A DNA stretch of 64,000 nucleotides, taken from Ignavibacteriales bacterium. Lineage in GTDB: Bacteria; Bacteroidota; Ignavibacteria; Ignavibacteriales; Ignavibacteriaceae. Below, in pieces: positions 11,094-21,202 of the stretch. Location of the stretch: positions 310,001 through 374,000 of the forward strand of contig JADJNX010000003.1 in the NCBI GenBank assembly GCA_016714125.1, in the 5' to 3' direction. Position numbers and translations under genes: made by a program. The notes under the pieces are model-generated. The model did no database searches, was not told the DNA's origin, and saw only the letters and a program-made list of their open reading frames with translations. The first letter of the stretch is position 1; every line of letters begins with the position of its first letter.

Positions 11094-12935
11094 ATGGCTG
11101 AGAAACAACTTGTAAAGGTTGAAGATGTTACCGTACGATTCGCAGGAGACTCCGGCGACGGTATGCAATTAACCGGATTGCAGTTTTCTACTTCCTCTGC
11201 AATCGCAGGAAACGATTTAAATACACTACCTGATTACCCCGCTGAAATCCGCGCTCCTGCCGGGTCTTTAAATGGTGTTTCAGGCTTTCAAATCCACTTC
11301 TCGAGTGGCGAAAGCACAACTCACGGCGATCAGCCTGATGTGCTGGTTGCCATGAATCCTGCTGCACTAAAAGTGAATCTGAAAGATCTCAAACCGGATG
11401 CAACTATCATTGTGAATGAGTCATCATTCGATACAAAAAATCTTTCACTCGCTAAGTATGAAAGTAATCCTCTCGATGATGAATCACTTAGAGGATATAA
11501 TTTGCTTCGTGTTCCAATGACAAAAGCCGTAATGAACGCTCTAGAAGGTGTTAACGTCTCGATCAAAGAGAAAGAAAGATGCAAAAACTTCTTTGCTCTT
11601 GGAATAATGTTTTGGATGTACAGCAGACCAATTGAACCAACTCTCAAATGGATCGAAAACAAATTCCGAGTAAAACCTGACATTCTCGATGCCAACAAAA
11701 AAGCATTAATGGCAGGTTATCACTACAGTGAAATGACTGAACTTTTTACAACCAGATTTGTCATTGATCCTGTAAAACTTCCTGCCGGAAAATATAAAAA
11801 TGTTACCGGCAACGAAGCCGCAGCCCTAGGTATGGTTGCTGCCTCCTGGAAAGGTGGACTTCCACTCTTTCTCGGCTCATATCCTATCACACCGGCTTCT
11901 GAAATTCTTCATGAGCTTAGTAATTTTAAAAGTTATGGAGTAAAAACTTTTCAGGCAGAAGATGAAATTGCAGCTATTTGTGCTTGCATCGGTGCATCTT
12001 TTGCCGGCAATCTTGCACTCACAACTACCTCGGGTCCCGGTCTTGCTTTAAAGATGGAGGCAATTGGTCTTAGTGTGATGACAGAATTACCACTTGTTAT
12101 TATCGATGTCCAGAGAGGTGGACCAAGCACAGGTCTTCCAACAAAAACCGAACAATCAGATCTTATGCAGGCGATGTACGGTAGAAATGGTGAAGCCCCT
12201 GTTTGTGTTTTGGCAGCAGCAACTCCCGCCGATTGTTTTAGAATGGCATACGAAGCGGCAAGAATTGCAACAAAATTTATGACTCCCGTAATTCTTCTTT
12301 CAGATGGTTACCTCTCACAAGGCTCTGAACCTTTCAGAATTCCAAAAGAGGATGAACTTCCCGATATGAAAGTGAATTATAGAACTGAAAAAGAGGAATT
12401 TTATCCATACCTGAGAGATGAAAATCTTTCCCGTCCTTGGGCAATCCCCGGAACACCGGGTCTTGAACACAGAATTGGTGGACTCGAAAAATCTCATATT
12501 TATGGTAATGTAAGTTATGTCCCTGAAAACCATGAATTTATGGTTAATCTCAGAGATCAGAAGATCAAAAACATAGCTAATGATATCCCCGAACTTGAAG
12601 TTAAAGGCGAACAAGAAGGTGAACTGCTCGTTCTGGGTTGGGGTTCAACTTTTGGTGCCATCACCGAAGCTGTTCACAGAATTGAAGCCAAAGGTTTAAA
12701 AGTTTCTCATGCTCATCTGAAATATATCAATCCGTTCCCAAAAAATCTTGGCGATGTGCTGAAGAGATTTAAGAAGGTACTGTTACCTGAAATAAATCTT
12801 GGCCAGCTCTCTCAGATCCTCAGGAATCAATACCTGATTGATCTTGTTCAATATAATAAAGTTCAGGGCTTGCCAATCAAAGCATCTGAAATTGAAGAAC
12901 AAATTTTAAATCTTCTCGGAGGCGAAAATGAGTAA
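11094..12935 (+). CDS. korA: 2-oxoacid:ferredoxin oxidoreductase, fused gamma-alpha subunit
   Basis: 613 residues. With the next gene it makes the two-subunit oxygen-sensitive enzyme that couples 2-oxoacid decarboxylation to ferredoxin reduction; 2-oxoglutarate is the likely substrate. The N-terminal part (about 1-190) is the gamma domain (VRFAGDSGDGMQLTGLQFST). The rest is the alpha or pyrimidine-binding region (GNEAAALGMVAASWKGGL, TTSGPGLALKMEAIGLSVMT, QRGGPSTGLPTKTEQSD) plus a C-terminal transketolase-like domain. It overlaps korB by 8 bases, so the pair is an operon. The enzyme can run either way, feeding the oxidative TCA cycle or fixing CO2 in a reductive one. The gene is intact. Confidence 0.93.
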   Translation: MAEKQLVKVEDVTVRFAGDSGDGMQLTGLQFSTSSAIAGNDLNTLPDYPAEIRAPAGSLNGVSGFQIHFSSGESTTHGDQPDVLVAMNPAALKVNLKDLKPDATIIVNESSFDTKNLSLAKYESNPLDDESLRGYNLLRVPMTKAVMNALEGVNVSIKEKERCKNFFALGIMFWMYSRPIEPTLKWIENKFRVKPDILDANKKALMAGYHYSEMTELFTTRFVIDPVKLPAGKYKNVTGNEAAALGMVAASWKGGLPLFLGSYPITPASEILHELSNFKSYGVKTFQAEDEIAAICACIGASFAGNLALTTTSGPGLALKMEAIGLSVMTELPLVIIDVQRGGPSTGLPTKTEQSDLMQAMYGRNGEAPVCVLAAATPADCFRMAYEAARIATKFMTPVILLSDGYLSQGSEPFRIPKEDELPDMKVNYRTEKEEFYPYLRDENLSRPWAIPGTPGLEHRIGGLEKSHIYGNVSYVPENHEFMVNLRDQKIKNIANDIPELEVKGEQEGELLVLGWGSTFGAITEAVHRIEAKGLKVSHAHLKYINPFPKNLGDVLKRFKKVLLPEINLGQLSQILRNQYLIDLVQYNKVQGLPIKASEIEEQILNLLGGENE

Positions 12936-13971
12936 CGAAAAACCAACCGATACAATCCCAACTGTACAACTGACCGCAAAAGATTTTTCGTCGGATCAAG
13001 ATGTTAAATGGTGTCCGGGTTGTGGTGACTATTCCATTTTAGCCCAAATGCAAAGAATCTCTCCAACTCTTGGAGAAAAGAAGGAAGATTTTGTATGGGT
13101 CTCCGGGATTGGATGTTCCTCCCGCTTCCCTTATTATATGGATACATTTGGAATTCATGGAATTCATGGTAGAGCTCCTTCCATCGCAAGTGGTGTTAAA
13201 ATTGCGCGACCTGAACTTGCTGTTTGGATGGCTTCCGGCGATGGTGATCTCCTCTCTATTGGTGGAAATCATTTTATTCACACATGCCGCAGAAATGTGG
13301 GAATTAAGATGATCCTTTTTAACAACCGTATTTACGGTTTAACAAAAGGTCAATACTCCCCTACTTCTGAGCAGGGTAAAAAGACCAAATCCACTCCTTT
13401 TGGCAGTGTTGATTATCCATTTAAACCTGCTATGGTTGCGCTCGGAGCCGGCATCAGTTTTTATGCGAGGACAATCGACCGCGAACCAAAACATATGCAG
13501 GAAATGATGCAAAAAGCTGCTGCTCATCATGGAACGACCCTAATTGAGGTGTATCAGAATTGTAACATTTTTAACGATGGTGCTTACGTACACCTTACTG
13601 ACAAAGAAACAAAAGCTGATCATGTACTTGTACTTGAAGATGGCCAACCCATGATCTTTGGTAAAAACCGCGACAAAGGGATAAAACTTGATGGTGATAT
13701 TCCAATTGTGATCGATCTTAACGATGGTGTTCATTCTATCAATGATGTATGGGTTCATAAGGAAGAGGATTCTTCACCTGTTAGAGCTTTCATCCTTGCA
13801 GAGTTCATCGAAAATCCCGATCTTCCTGTTCCTATAGGTTGCTTCAGAAGACACGAAAAACCTACATGTGAAGAACTCGTTGTTGATCAGATTAATCACG
13901 TCCAGGAAATGAAGAAAGTAACTTCTTTTGATCAACTCATTGGTCAAGGCAATGTCTGGACTGTAGAATAG
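12928..13971 (+). CDS. korB: 2-oxoacid:ferredoxin oxidoreductase, beta subunit (TPP-binding)
   Basis: 347 residues. This subunit binds thiamine diphosphate and, with KorA, forms the active enzyme. The iron-sulfur and TPP signatures are visible: WCPGCGDYSILAQM near residue 28 and the TPP motif ASGDGDLLSIGGNHFIH with NNRIYGLTKGQYSPTS. It shares 8 bases with korA, so translation is probably coupled. A strong terminator follows about 40 bases after its stop, closing a two-gene operon. The tail (CEELVVDQINHVQEMK) has no separate domain I recognise. The gene is intact. Confidence 0.93.
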   Translation: MSNEKPTDTIPTVQLTAKDFSSDQDVKWCPGCGDYSILAQMQRISPTLGEKKEDFVWVSGIGCSSRFPYYMDTFGIHGIHGRAPSIASGVKIARPELAVWMASGDGDLLSIGGNHFIHTCRRNVGIKMILFNNRIYGLTKGQYSPTSEQGKKTKSTPFGSVDYPFKPAMVALGAGISFYARTIDREPKHMQEMMQKAAAHHGTTLIEVYQNCNIFNDGAYVHLTDKETKADHVLVLEDGQPMIFGKNRDKGIKLDGDIPIVIDLNDGVHSINDVWVHKEEDSSPVRAFILAEFIENPDLPVPIGCFRRHEKPTCEELVVDQINHVQEMKKVTSFDQLIGQGNVWTVE

Positions 13972-14009
13972 TGGTTTAATACCACAATCTATCCGTTATT
14001 CTTTTTAAG

Positions 14010-14042
14010 AGGCTGTTGCTTTTTTGCAGCAGCCTTTTTTTT
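14010..14042 (+). terminator. Rho-independent terminator of korAB
   Basis: AGGCTGTTGC (14010-14019) pairs with GCAGCAGCCT (14026-14035), with one G-T wobble and a T6 loop, followed by a run of eight Ts. Confidence 0.9.
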
Positions 14043-14141
14043 ATTAAATAATTTAACTATTCCGTAATAATGTCTTAACATTACCTTAAAATCTGGAGGT
14101 TAATTTGGCATAGTAATTTTACAAATGATGCAAAGTTTAAT

Positions 14142-15882
14142 ATGCAACAAATTGATCTTAAAAAGATCATTCTGGAAAGAAATCCCGATTTCCTCTCTCA
14201 ATTTCCTGAGTTCCTTCAGAAAATTTTTTATCTACTTCTGGCAAAAATCCTTAGGATTAATGAGATCAATAGCATCCTCGACAAGTCAAGCGGCCTTTCT
14301 GGAATCGCTTTTATAGATGAGGTTTTTGACCAACTTGACTTCTCCTATTTGATCACAAAAAAGGAGAGGGATAGAATCCCAAGTGAAGGAAGAGTAATTA
14401 TTGTATCCAATCACCCCTTAGGTGGCTTGGATGGTATGGTGCTTCTAAAACTTGTCTCCGAAGTTAGACCCGATGTCAAAATCGTCGTAAATGATGTGCT
14501 TATGGAGATAGATGCACTAAATGAATTGTTTCTTCCCGTTAATATATTTGCGACCACAATTCAAAAAAGTAACCTTGATAAAATTGCCCAATCCCTAGCC
14601 CGGGAGGAGGCAGTGATTATTTTCCCCGCAGGTGAAGTTTCAAGACTTTCTACCAAAGGTGTGCAAGACAAACCCTGGAACAAAGGTGTTCTACTTTTTG
14701 CTAAAAAATATGATGCCAGTATTCAACCCGTCTTCATTCATGCAAGAAATAGTATCGGATTTTACCTTGTCTCTGCAATCTGGAAAAAATTCTCCCTCTT
14801 TCTTCTTCCGGGAGAGATGTTCAGAAAAAAACATAAAAATGTCGCAGTAACAATCGGTGAACCGATTCCCCCATCCTCAATTTTTGGCAGTATCAAAAAG
14901 AACAGCCTGCAAATTAAACTGTTAAAAAAACATGTTGACAGGATTGGTAAAAATCGAAAAGGGATTTTTACAACAACAAGATCGATTGTTCAACCGATGC
15001 CTGTAAAGATCATTCGAAAAAAGATCATCCAATCAGAATTTATTGGAGAAGCTCATGACGGTAAACAAATCTATTTAGTGGAGCCCGAGGACAATTCAAT
15101 TGTCATTCAAGAGATTGCCCGACTTCGTGAAATAACCTTTAGAAAAGTAGGTGAGGGAACAGGAACACGAAAGGATATGGATAAATTTGATAAAATGTAC
15201 AGCCATCTGATAGTGTGGGACAATAAGGAATCCGAAATAGTAGGCTCTTATCGAGTTGGTTTATGCAGACACCTGATGCGACTTGAAGGGAAACACGGAC
15301 TTTACACATCAACTCTTTTTAACTATAATGATGAATTCATTAAGATGCTTCCCGACTCAATTGAATTGGGTAGAAGTTTTGTCCAAATAAAATATTGGAA
15401 CAGCAATGCTCTCGATCTCCTTTGGCAGGGGCTTGGATCGTATATTTCTACCAAATCACACCTGAAATATCTTTTTGGTGGAGTAAGCATTAGCGCGGCT
15501 TTTCCACTTGAAGCGCAAGCAATGATTGTCTTTTTTACAATAAATGGTATGGTGCAAGCGAACAACTCGCAATCTCAAAAAACCGGTTTAACATGATGGA
15601 TAAAACCCGACTTCAGTGTGAGGAACTCTTCTCCTCCCAGGACAAAAAGAGGATCTAAAGAGGTTGAAACACGCTCTAAGGCAGTTTAACGTATCAATCC
15701 CCCCACTTCTAAAACACTATACAAACCTGTGTCATGATGGTGGTGTTCAGTTTCTTGATTTTGGCGTTGATCCTGATTTCGCAAATTGCATCGATGGGTT
15801 GATTCTTGTTGACCTTTCGAGAATGAAAGCTGAAAAAAAAGAAAGGTACATTCTAAGGAGGCCGGTTGACAAAGTTGCCTGA
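14142..15882 (+). CDS. olsF: OlsF-like bifunctional acyltransferase, probable ornithine lipid synthase (two frameshifts)
   Basis: About 580 residues. The N-terminal half is a glycerophosphate-type O-acyltransferase: the NHxxxxD motif appears as SNHPLGGLDGMVL, followed by IIFPAGEVSRLS. The C-terminal half is a GNAT N-acyltransferase of the hemolysin-like type (EIVGSYRVGLCR, IELGRSFVQ, FLDFGVDPDFANCIDGL). This domain order matches OlsF, which in Serratia and Flavobacterium makes the phosphorus-free ornithine lipid in two steps. The first frame ends at 15596. One added base near 15535 gives FFYNKWYGASEQLAISKNRF and one A near 15645 gives KKEDLKRLKHALRQF, leading to the stop at 15882. I consider the gene intact in the organism. 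A role in general phospholipid acylation is the main alternative. Confidence 0.8.
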
Positions 15883-15950
15883 TTATACTAATTGATTAAT
15901 ATAGAATTTAAAATCACTCACAGATTATTAACAATTAATTACTTAAACCT

Positions 15951-16838
15951 ATGACTATTGCACATATTTCTGACCTGCATTTAAACTTCGAAGGCAAACA
16001 CACACACTACGACAAAGTCGAAAGACTACTTGGTGAGGTCACCTCACTTGAACCTGACCATCTTGTTATCTCAGGAGATATCTCCGAGGATGGAAGACTT
16101 GAAGATTTTAATTTCCTCAGAGAGCTGTTGATTAAATTTAACTACCTTGATTCGGCATTGACAACCATTATTATCGGCAACCATGATATTTATGGTACAG
16201 CACTGAGTATCGAAGATGCTCTTTCGTATCCCGATAGATGTAAAGGAACCGACTACGAATTTAATCTACGTCGTTTTCACTCTTTTATTGAAGAGTTAAT
16301 GGTGGACACATATAGAATTTCCGAAAATGATATCTATCCTTTTATAAAACAGGTTGGGTCAATGTTTATTTTGGCTTTGAATTCAATAGAGGAATTCAGT
16401 ACAAGAAATTTCACTGCCTCCAATGGAATCATAAAAAAGGATCAAAAACTTAAAGCGGACCAATTACTTAAACAGGTTGTTTCGCCCGGCAGCCCCCTCA
16501 TGCTGACAATTCACCATCATTTCTACAAAATTAAAAGACAAAAAGATACTTTTGCAGGACACATCCTCACGAAAATTGAAAACAATACAATGAAGTTGAG
16601 GAAGAAGAAAAAACTTCTAACAGTCCTTGAAAAATGGGGAGTTTCACATATTCTTCACGGTCACTTCCATGATCAAAAAATTTATGAGATTGGTAACATA
16701 GTGATGAGCAATTCAGGAGGATCGATTAAAAATGGACAGACCACCACCGCCAAGTACAATTTACTTGAGTTTACGGATGAAGGGAATTTTATAACAACAC
16801 ATACTGTGAATGTCGAGTCTTGTAGTATATACAATTGA
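15951..16838 (+). CDS. Calcineurin-like metallophosphoesterase (class III phosphodiesterase type)
   Basis: 295 residues. All metal-binding motifs of the family are present: HISDLHL (residue 5), VISGDISEDG, IIGNHDIYG, LTIHHHF and ILHGHFHD. The architecture resembles cyclic-nucleotide or glycerophosphodiester phosphodiesterases (CpdA type), but the substrate cannot be read from sequence. There is no signal peptide, so it should be cytoplasmic. It follows the lipid acyltransferase gene on the same strand with a 68-base gap, so co-transcription is possible. The gene is intact. Confidence 0.88.
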   Translation: MTIAHISDLHLNFEGKHTHYDKVERLLGEVTSLEPDHLVISGDISEDGRLEDFNFLRELLIKFNYLDSALTTIIIGNHDIYGTALSIEDALSYPDRCKGTDYEFNLRRFHSFIEELMVDTYRISENDIYPFIKQVGSMFILALNSIEEFSTRNFTASNGIIKKDQKLKADQLLKQVVSPGSPLMLTIHHHFYKIKRQKDTFAGHILTKIENNTMKLRKKKKLLTVLEKWGVSHILHGHFHDQKIYEIGNIVMSNSGGSIKNGQTTTAKYNLLEFTDEGNFITTHTVNVESCSIYN

Positions 16839-17007
16839 TTCACATTTCTACAAAGCAAGATTGTGAACAAGCAGGGTACATCTTAAATGTAAGTATTCAA
16901 CCAAAACAAAGTTATTGCTAATTTTCATCTGAGTAAGGTGGACACTCCACTTAAAAACTCTCTTTTTTGTATCTTGAGGGTACAAAATATTTATTTTAAG
17001 ACATCCG

Positions 17008-18689
17008 ATGAAAATTAATTTTAAATACCCCTCCGACCTTGTTCCAAAAATCTACTCCCTCCTTAAAGATGGATACACCAAAAAAACCTTTTTTTCTGAT
17101 CTCTCCGGTGGTTTAATTGTTGGAATAATTGCACTTCCACTTGCAATAGCATTCGCTATCGCTTCAGGGGTTAAGCCTGAGCAAGGACTGTATTCAGCCA
17201 TTGTTGCGGGCTTTGTGGTGGCTGTCCTGAGTGGATCGAGGGTGCAGGTTTCAGGTCCCACAGGGGCATTCATCGTAATTATTTATGGAATAGTTCAAAC
17301 TTACGGATATAACGGACTGGCGGTTGCAACTCTTCTTGCGGGTATTCTGATGGTTATAATGGGGCTGCTGCGATTTGGCGTATTACTCCGGTTTATCCCC
17401 TATTCACTAACAGTGGGTTTCACCACAGGAATAGCCATAATAATTTTTTCGAGCCAGATTAATGATTTTCTGGGGCTAAGTATCGCAAATGTACCTGCTG
17501 ATTTTGTTGATAAATGGTTGGTTTATACCGAGAATATACAAAATGTGAATTTGTATGCATTCGCTATTGGGGCTGTGTCGTTGATATTTATATTTGTTTG
17601 GCAGCGATTTAACTTCAAAATTCCCGGTTCTTTGATCGCAATTATCATTGCCACTCTTGTGGTTTATTACTTTAAACTACCGGTTGACACTATCGGCTCA
17701 AAATTTGGGGCGGTGCCTAATTCTCTCCCTTTACCACAAATGCCGGAAATTTCCTGGGATATCTTTACCAAGATGTTCTCCCCTGCATTCACAATTGCGA
17801 TGTTGGCTTCAATTGAATCATTATTGTCGGCGGTGGTTGCCGATGGTATGATGGGATCAAGACACCGTCCAAATATGGAGCTTATTTCTCAAGGTGTGGG
17901 AAACATTATTTCGCCAATTTTTATGGGCATACCCGTTACAGGTGCAATTGCAAGAACTGCTGCCAACATTAAAAATGGAGGAAAAACTCCGGTTTCAGCA
18001 GTAATTCATGGTGTGGTAATTCTCGTTATAATGTTGCTCTTTGCCGATCTGGCATCACTTATACCTCTTCCTGTTCTCGCTGCAATATTGATTCATGTGG
18101 CTTATAACATGAGTGAATATCACGCGTTCCATAAAACTCTAAGAGGGACTGCTTCCGATAAAATTGTTCTTTTAAATACATTCCTCCTTACCCTGTTTAT
18201 CGATTTAACAGTGGCGATTGAGGTTGGACTTGTACTCGCAGCCTTAACATTCATCAAAAAAATGTCTGATGTTACCCAAACTCAAATTATAACACAAAGT
18301 TTTCATCTCCCGGATGAAGGGGTTGATAAGATGCGGCAGACCAAAATACCTGTCCCACAAGGCGTTGAGATATTTGAGATTTATGGCACTCTATTTTTTG
18401 GAGCAGTAGATCAATTTCGTGATACGATTAGAACAATGAACAAAAAGCCGCGGATTCTTGTTCTCGAGGTAAGTAATCTTCTTGTGATTGACGGATCAGG
18501 AATAAAGGCTCTTGAAGACCTCATCAATGAACTAAAAAAAGAAGGAACAGAATTGATGGTCTCAGGAATCCATAAACAACCTCTTTTGAGTTGACTCGAA
18601 GTGGAATTGTTGACTTGATAGATGAGAACAAGCTGTTTGGTTCAATAGATGAAACTATTGAATTCATCACCAACAGAGACAACAATTAA
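17008..18689 (+). CDS. SulP family inorganic anion transporter with STAS domain (one frameshift)
   Basis: About 560 residues. The N-terminal part has roughly 10-12 hydrophobic segments, with the SulP signature GIIALPLAIAFAIASGVKPEQGLY and SGPTGAFIVII. The C-terminal STAS domain follows (VEIFEIYGTLFFGAVDQFRD, VLEVSNLLVIDGSGIKALE). Substrates of the family include sulfate and bicarbonate. The first frame stops at 18594; adding one T in the run near 18576 continues the STAS domain as FELTRSGIVDLIDENKLFGS to a stop at 18689. Bicarbonate uptake would fit the nearby exported carbonic anhydrase, but sulfate is equally possible. Confidence 0.9.
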
Positions 18690-18732
18690 TTAAATTGCAA
18701 TTAATACTATTGAAAAAATATTAAAGAAGTAA

Positions 18733-19737
18733 ATGACCGATTATACCGCCCTTTTTGACACAATTAATAAGAATAAAACTTTTCTTCTGACAACCCATGT
18801 GAATCCGGATGCTGATGCCATCGGTTCCGAGATGGCTGTTTATTATACGCTTAAAAGACTTGGAAAAGAAGTAAAGATTGTCAATTTTAGTGAAACGCCT
18901 GATTTTTTAGAGTTCCTTGACACACAGGGGGTTGTTGAAAAATTTGATCCGGACCTCCATTCTGAGTGGTTCTTGAAATGTGATGTAGTAGTTGCCCTCG
19001 ACTTTAACAGATGTGACCGTACGGTAAAAATGTCCCCGCTCTTTTACAAAAGAGAAGGAATTAATATGTGTATCGATCATCATCTTGAACCTGAAACAAT
19101 ATTTGACCCGATTTTTGACGATCCTTCGTTTGCTGCCACCAGCCATATTGTTTATGATTTTATCATGAAAACCGGAATTGTTGAAATGGATTATGAGATA
19201 GCTGTTCCACTTTATGCAGGGATTTCAACCGATACCGGTAGTTTTAAATATGATAGAACTACTCCTGAACTTCACCGCATCGCTGCTCACCTCCTTGAAC
19301 TTGGTGTAATCCCAATCGAAGTAAACGATCTGATATTTGGGCAGGACAAACTGAGTAAATTTGCACTTTTGGGGAGAGCACTCAATTCCCTTCAACTCTA
19401 TGGTGATGACCAGAGATTTGCAGTGATGACTTTAACTCAAGAAGATTTTATTGAATCCAATGCCACTGAACCCGATACTGAAGGATTTATAAATCTCTGC
19501 ATGACAATTAAAAATGTGAAAATCTCTGCAATCTTCATTGGACTCAGGGAAGGGTTTAAGGTTTCACTCCGATCCAAAGGTACAATCAGCTCCAGGGACA
19601 TGGCAGCTCATTTTGGAGGTGGTGGACACAGAAATGCTTCAGGGATTCGAATCCGGGAGTTTACTCTTGATGAGAAAAAAGATGAAATTATCAATTATAT
19701 TTTAACAGAAACTTCAGAGGTCAGTCAGAATGTTTAA
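18733..19737 (+). CDS. nrnA: DHH/DHHA1 phosphoesterase, NrnA-type oligoribonuclease/pAp phosphatase
   Basis: 334 residues. It should degrade very short RNAs and dephosphorylate 3'-phosphoadenosine 5'-phosphate in the cytoplasm. The DHH motifs are clear: TTHVNPDADAIGSEMAVY (about residue 20), VALDFNRCDR, the DHH triplet in MCIDHHLEP and GISTDTGSFKYDRT. The C-terminal DHHA1 domain shows FGGGGHRNASG. It overlaps pepA by 8 bases and opens a compact run nrnA-pepA-ecsC-recG. Confidence 0.9.
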   Translation: MTDYTALFDTINKNKTFLLTTHVNPDADAIGSEMAVYYTLKRLGKEVKIVNFSETPDFLEFLDTQGVVEKFDPDLHSEWFLKCDVVVALDFNRCDRTVKMSPLFYKREGINMCIDHHLEPETIFDPIFDDPSFAATSHIVYDFIMKTGIVEMDYEIAVPLYAGISTDTGSFKYDRTTPELHRIAAHLLELGVIPIEVNDLIFGQDKLSKFALLGRALNSLQLYGDDQRFAVMTLTQEDFIESNATEPDTEGFINLCMTIKNVKISAIFIGLREGFKVSLRSKGTISSRDMAAHFGGGGHRNASGIRIREFTLDEKKDEIINYILTETSEVSQNV

Positions 19738-21202
19738 TCCAGTTTTTTCATTCACCGAAAATATCGAAATTTCATCGGGAGCTCTTACCCTTTCATACAT
19801 AAACGAAGATGAAAATATTGAGAAAAATCTTGATCAATTTTGTTCAGAACATACCATTAAACTAACACAATTCAGCCGGGAATCTTTCCTTGCCAAGGGT
19901 TCGAAACTTAATTGCAGCAACGATGAATCCAATTTTGTTATTCTTAAATTAAAAAAGAAAGATCGTTCACCGGATATGTTCCGTGATAGAACATCTTCTT
20001 TTTTTATGTCAATTCCCCACTCGGTTAAAGTTCTGAATATTCTTCTTCCATGCCATATTGAACATGACGAAATTTTCCATTCTTCTGATTATCTTTACGA
20101 GTCACTGATAGAGGGAATCTGGTTGGGTTGTTATAAATTTGACCGATACCTCTCGGATCGTGAGGAGGGTGAACTAAGAATTAATTTAATCGGTGGTACC
20201 CTTGACGAAAGGGAGAGAACAACAAAGGTTGCTTCCATTGTGATGGAAGGTGTCTTACTTGCAAGAGAACTTGCAAATGAGCCCGCGTCGGTAATAAATC
20301 CCGTCACTTTTGCAAAGAAAATTGAAGAACTTTTTGGATCCCGCAAATTCTGCACAGTTGAGATTTTTGATGAGAGAAAACTTGCCGAACTTGAAATGGG
20401 GGGAATATTGGCAGTTGGAAACGGGAGTGTTGTTCCTCCACGAATGGCTTTGATCAATTATCGTCATCCTGATGCTACAAAAACAGTTGCTCTGGTTGGA
20501 AAAGGTGTAACTTTCGATTCAGGTGGTATCTCAATTAAACCGGCACAAAACATGGGTTGGATGAAAGCTGATATGTCGGGTGCTGCTGCAGTTACAGGTG
20601 CAATGTTGAATGTTGCCAGGCTTGAAATTCCACTTAATGTAACAGCAGTTATTCCGATGGCAGAAAACATGCTCAGCGGATCTGCTTTCCGTCCCGGAGA
20701 CATTGTAATTACTTATTCGAAAAAGAGTGTTGAGATTGACAATACCGATGCAGAGGGAAGAATGATCCTCGCTGATGCTTTATGGTATGCCTCTGAACAA
20801 AACCCGGATACTATTATCGATTTGGCTACTCTTACGGGTGCCTGTGCAGTTGCTCTCGGTGATGCTGCGGCAGGACTTTTCACTAAAGATGATGAACTTG
20901 CTGAACACCTTTATAAAAACGGACTTGAAACTTTTGAAAGAGTTTGGCGTTTTCCGATGTGGGACAGTTACCACAAACTTAACAAAAGTGATGTGGCTGA
21001 TGTTAAAAACAGCGGAGGAAGATATGGTGGAGCTATTTCAGCCGCCAAATTCCTCGAAAACTTTGTGAAAGAGGGCATCTCGTGGGCACACATTGATATC
21101 GCTGCTCCTGCAATCGCAAATAACTCAACTAACTATACCAAAACCTGGATGACCGGCTTTGGTGTGAGATTATTAACAAGATTTCTTGGAGAAACAAAAT
21201 GA
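19730..21202 (+). CDS. pepA: Leucyl aminopeptidase, M17 family
   Basis: 490 residues, normal for the family. It removes N-terminal residues from peptides using two metal ions in the cytoplasm. The catalytic C-terminal domain has the metal-binding motifs VGKGVTFDSGGISIKP and MKADMSGAAAVTGAM and the family signature NTDAEGRMILADAL. The N-terminal third is the less conserved macro-like domain. The start overlaps nrnA by 8 bases and the stop overlaps the next start by 4 bases, indicating translational coupling. The gene is intact. Confidence 0.95.
   Translation: MFNPVFSFTENIEISSGALTLSYINEDENIEKNLDQFCSEHTIKLTQFSRESFLAKGSKLNCSNDESNFVILKLKKKDRSPDMFRDRTSSFFMSIPHSVKVLNILLPCHIEHDEIFHSSDYLYESLIEGIWLGCYKFDRYLSDREEGELRINLIGGTLDERERTTKVASIVMEGVLLARELANEPASVINPVTFAKKIEELFGSRKFCTVEIFDERKLAELEMGGILAVGNGSVVPPRMALINYRHPDATKTVALVGKGVTFDSGGISIKPAQNMGWMKADMSGAAAVTGAMLNVARLEIPLNVTAVIPMAENMLSGSAFRPGDIVITYSKKSVEIDNTDAEGRMILADALWYASEQNPDTIIDLATLTGACAVALGDAAAGLFTKDDELAEHLYKNGLETFERVWRFPMWDSYHKLNKSDVADVKNSGGRYGGAISAAKFLENFVKEGISWAHIDIAAPAIANNSTNYTKTWMTGFGVRLLTRFLGETK

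Noticed and set aside
11330..11698. Open frame on the minus strand inside korA
   Set aside because: It is a shadow of a strongly supported gene, with no recognisable domain and no ribosome-binding site.
16935..16952. Hairpin GTGGA-CAC-TCCAC before the SulP gene as a terminator or riboswitch
   Set aside because: The stem is only 5-7 bp with a three-base loop and a weak T run some distance away, so I could not support a specific function.
20131..20703. Several minus-strand frames inside pepA
   Set aside because: They overlap the conserved M17 catalytic region and show no motif, so they are shadows.
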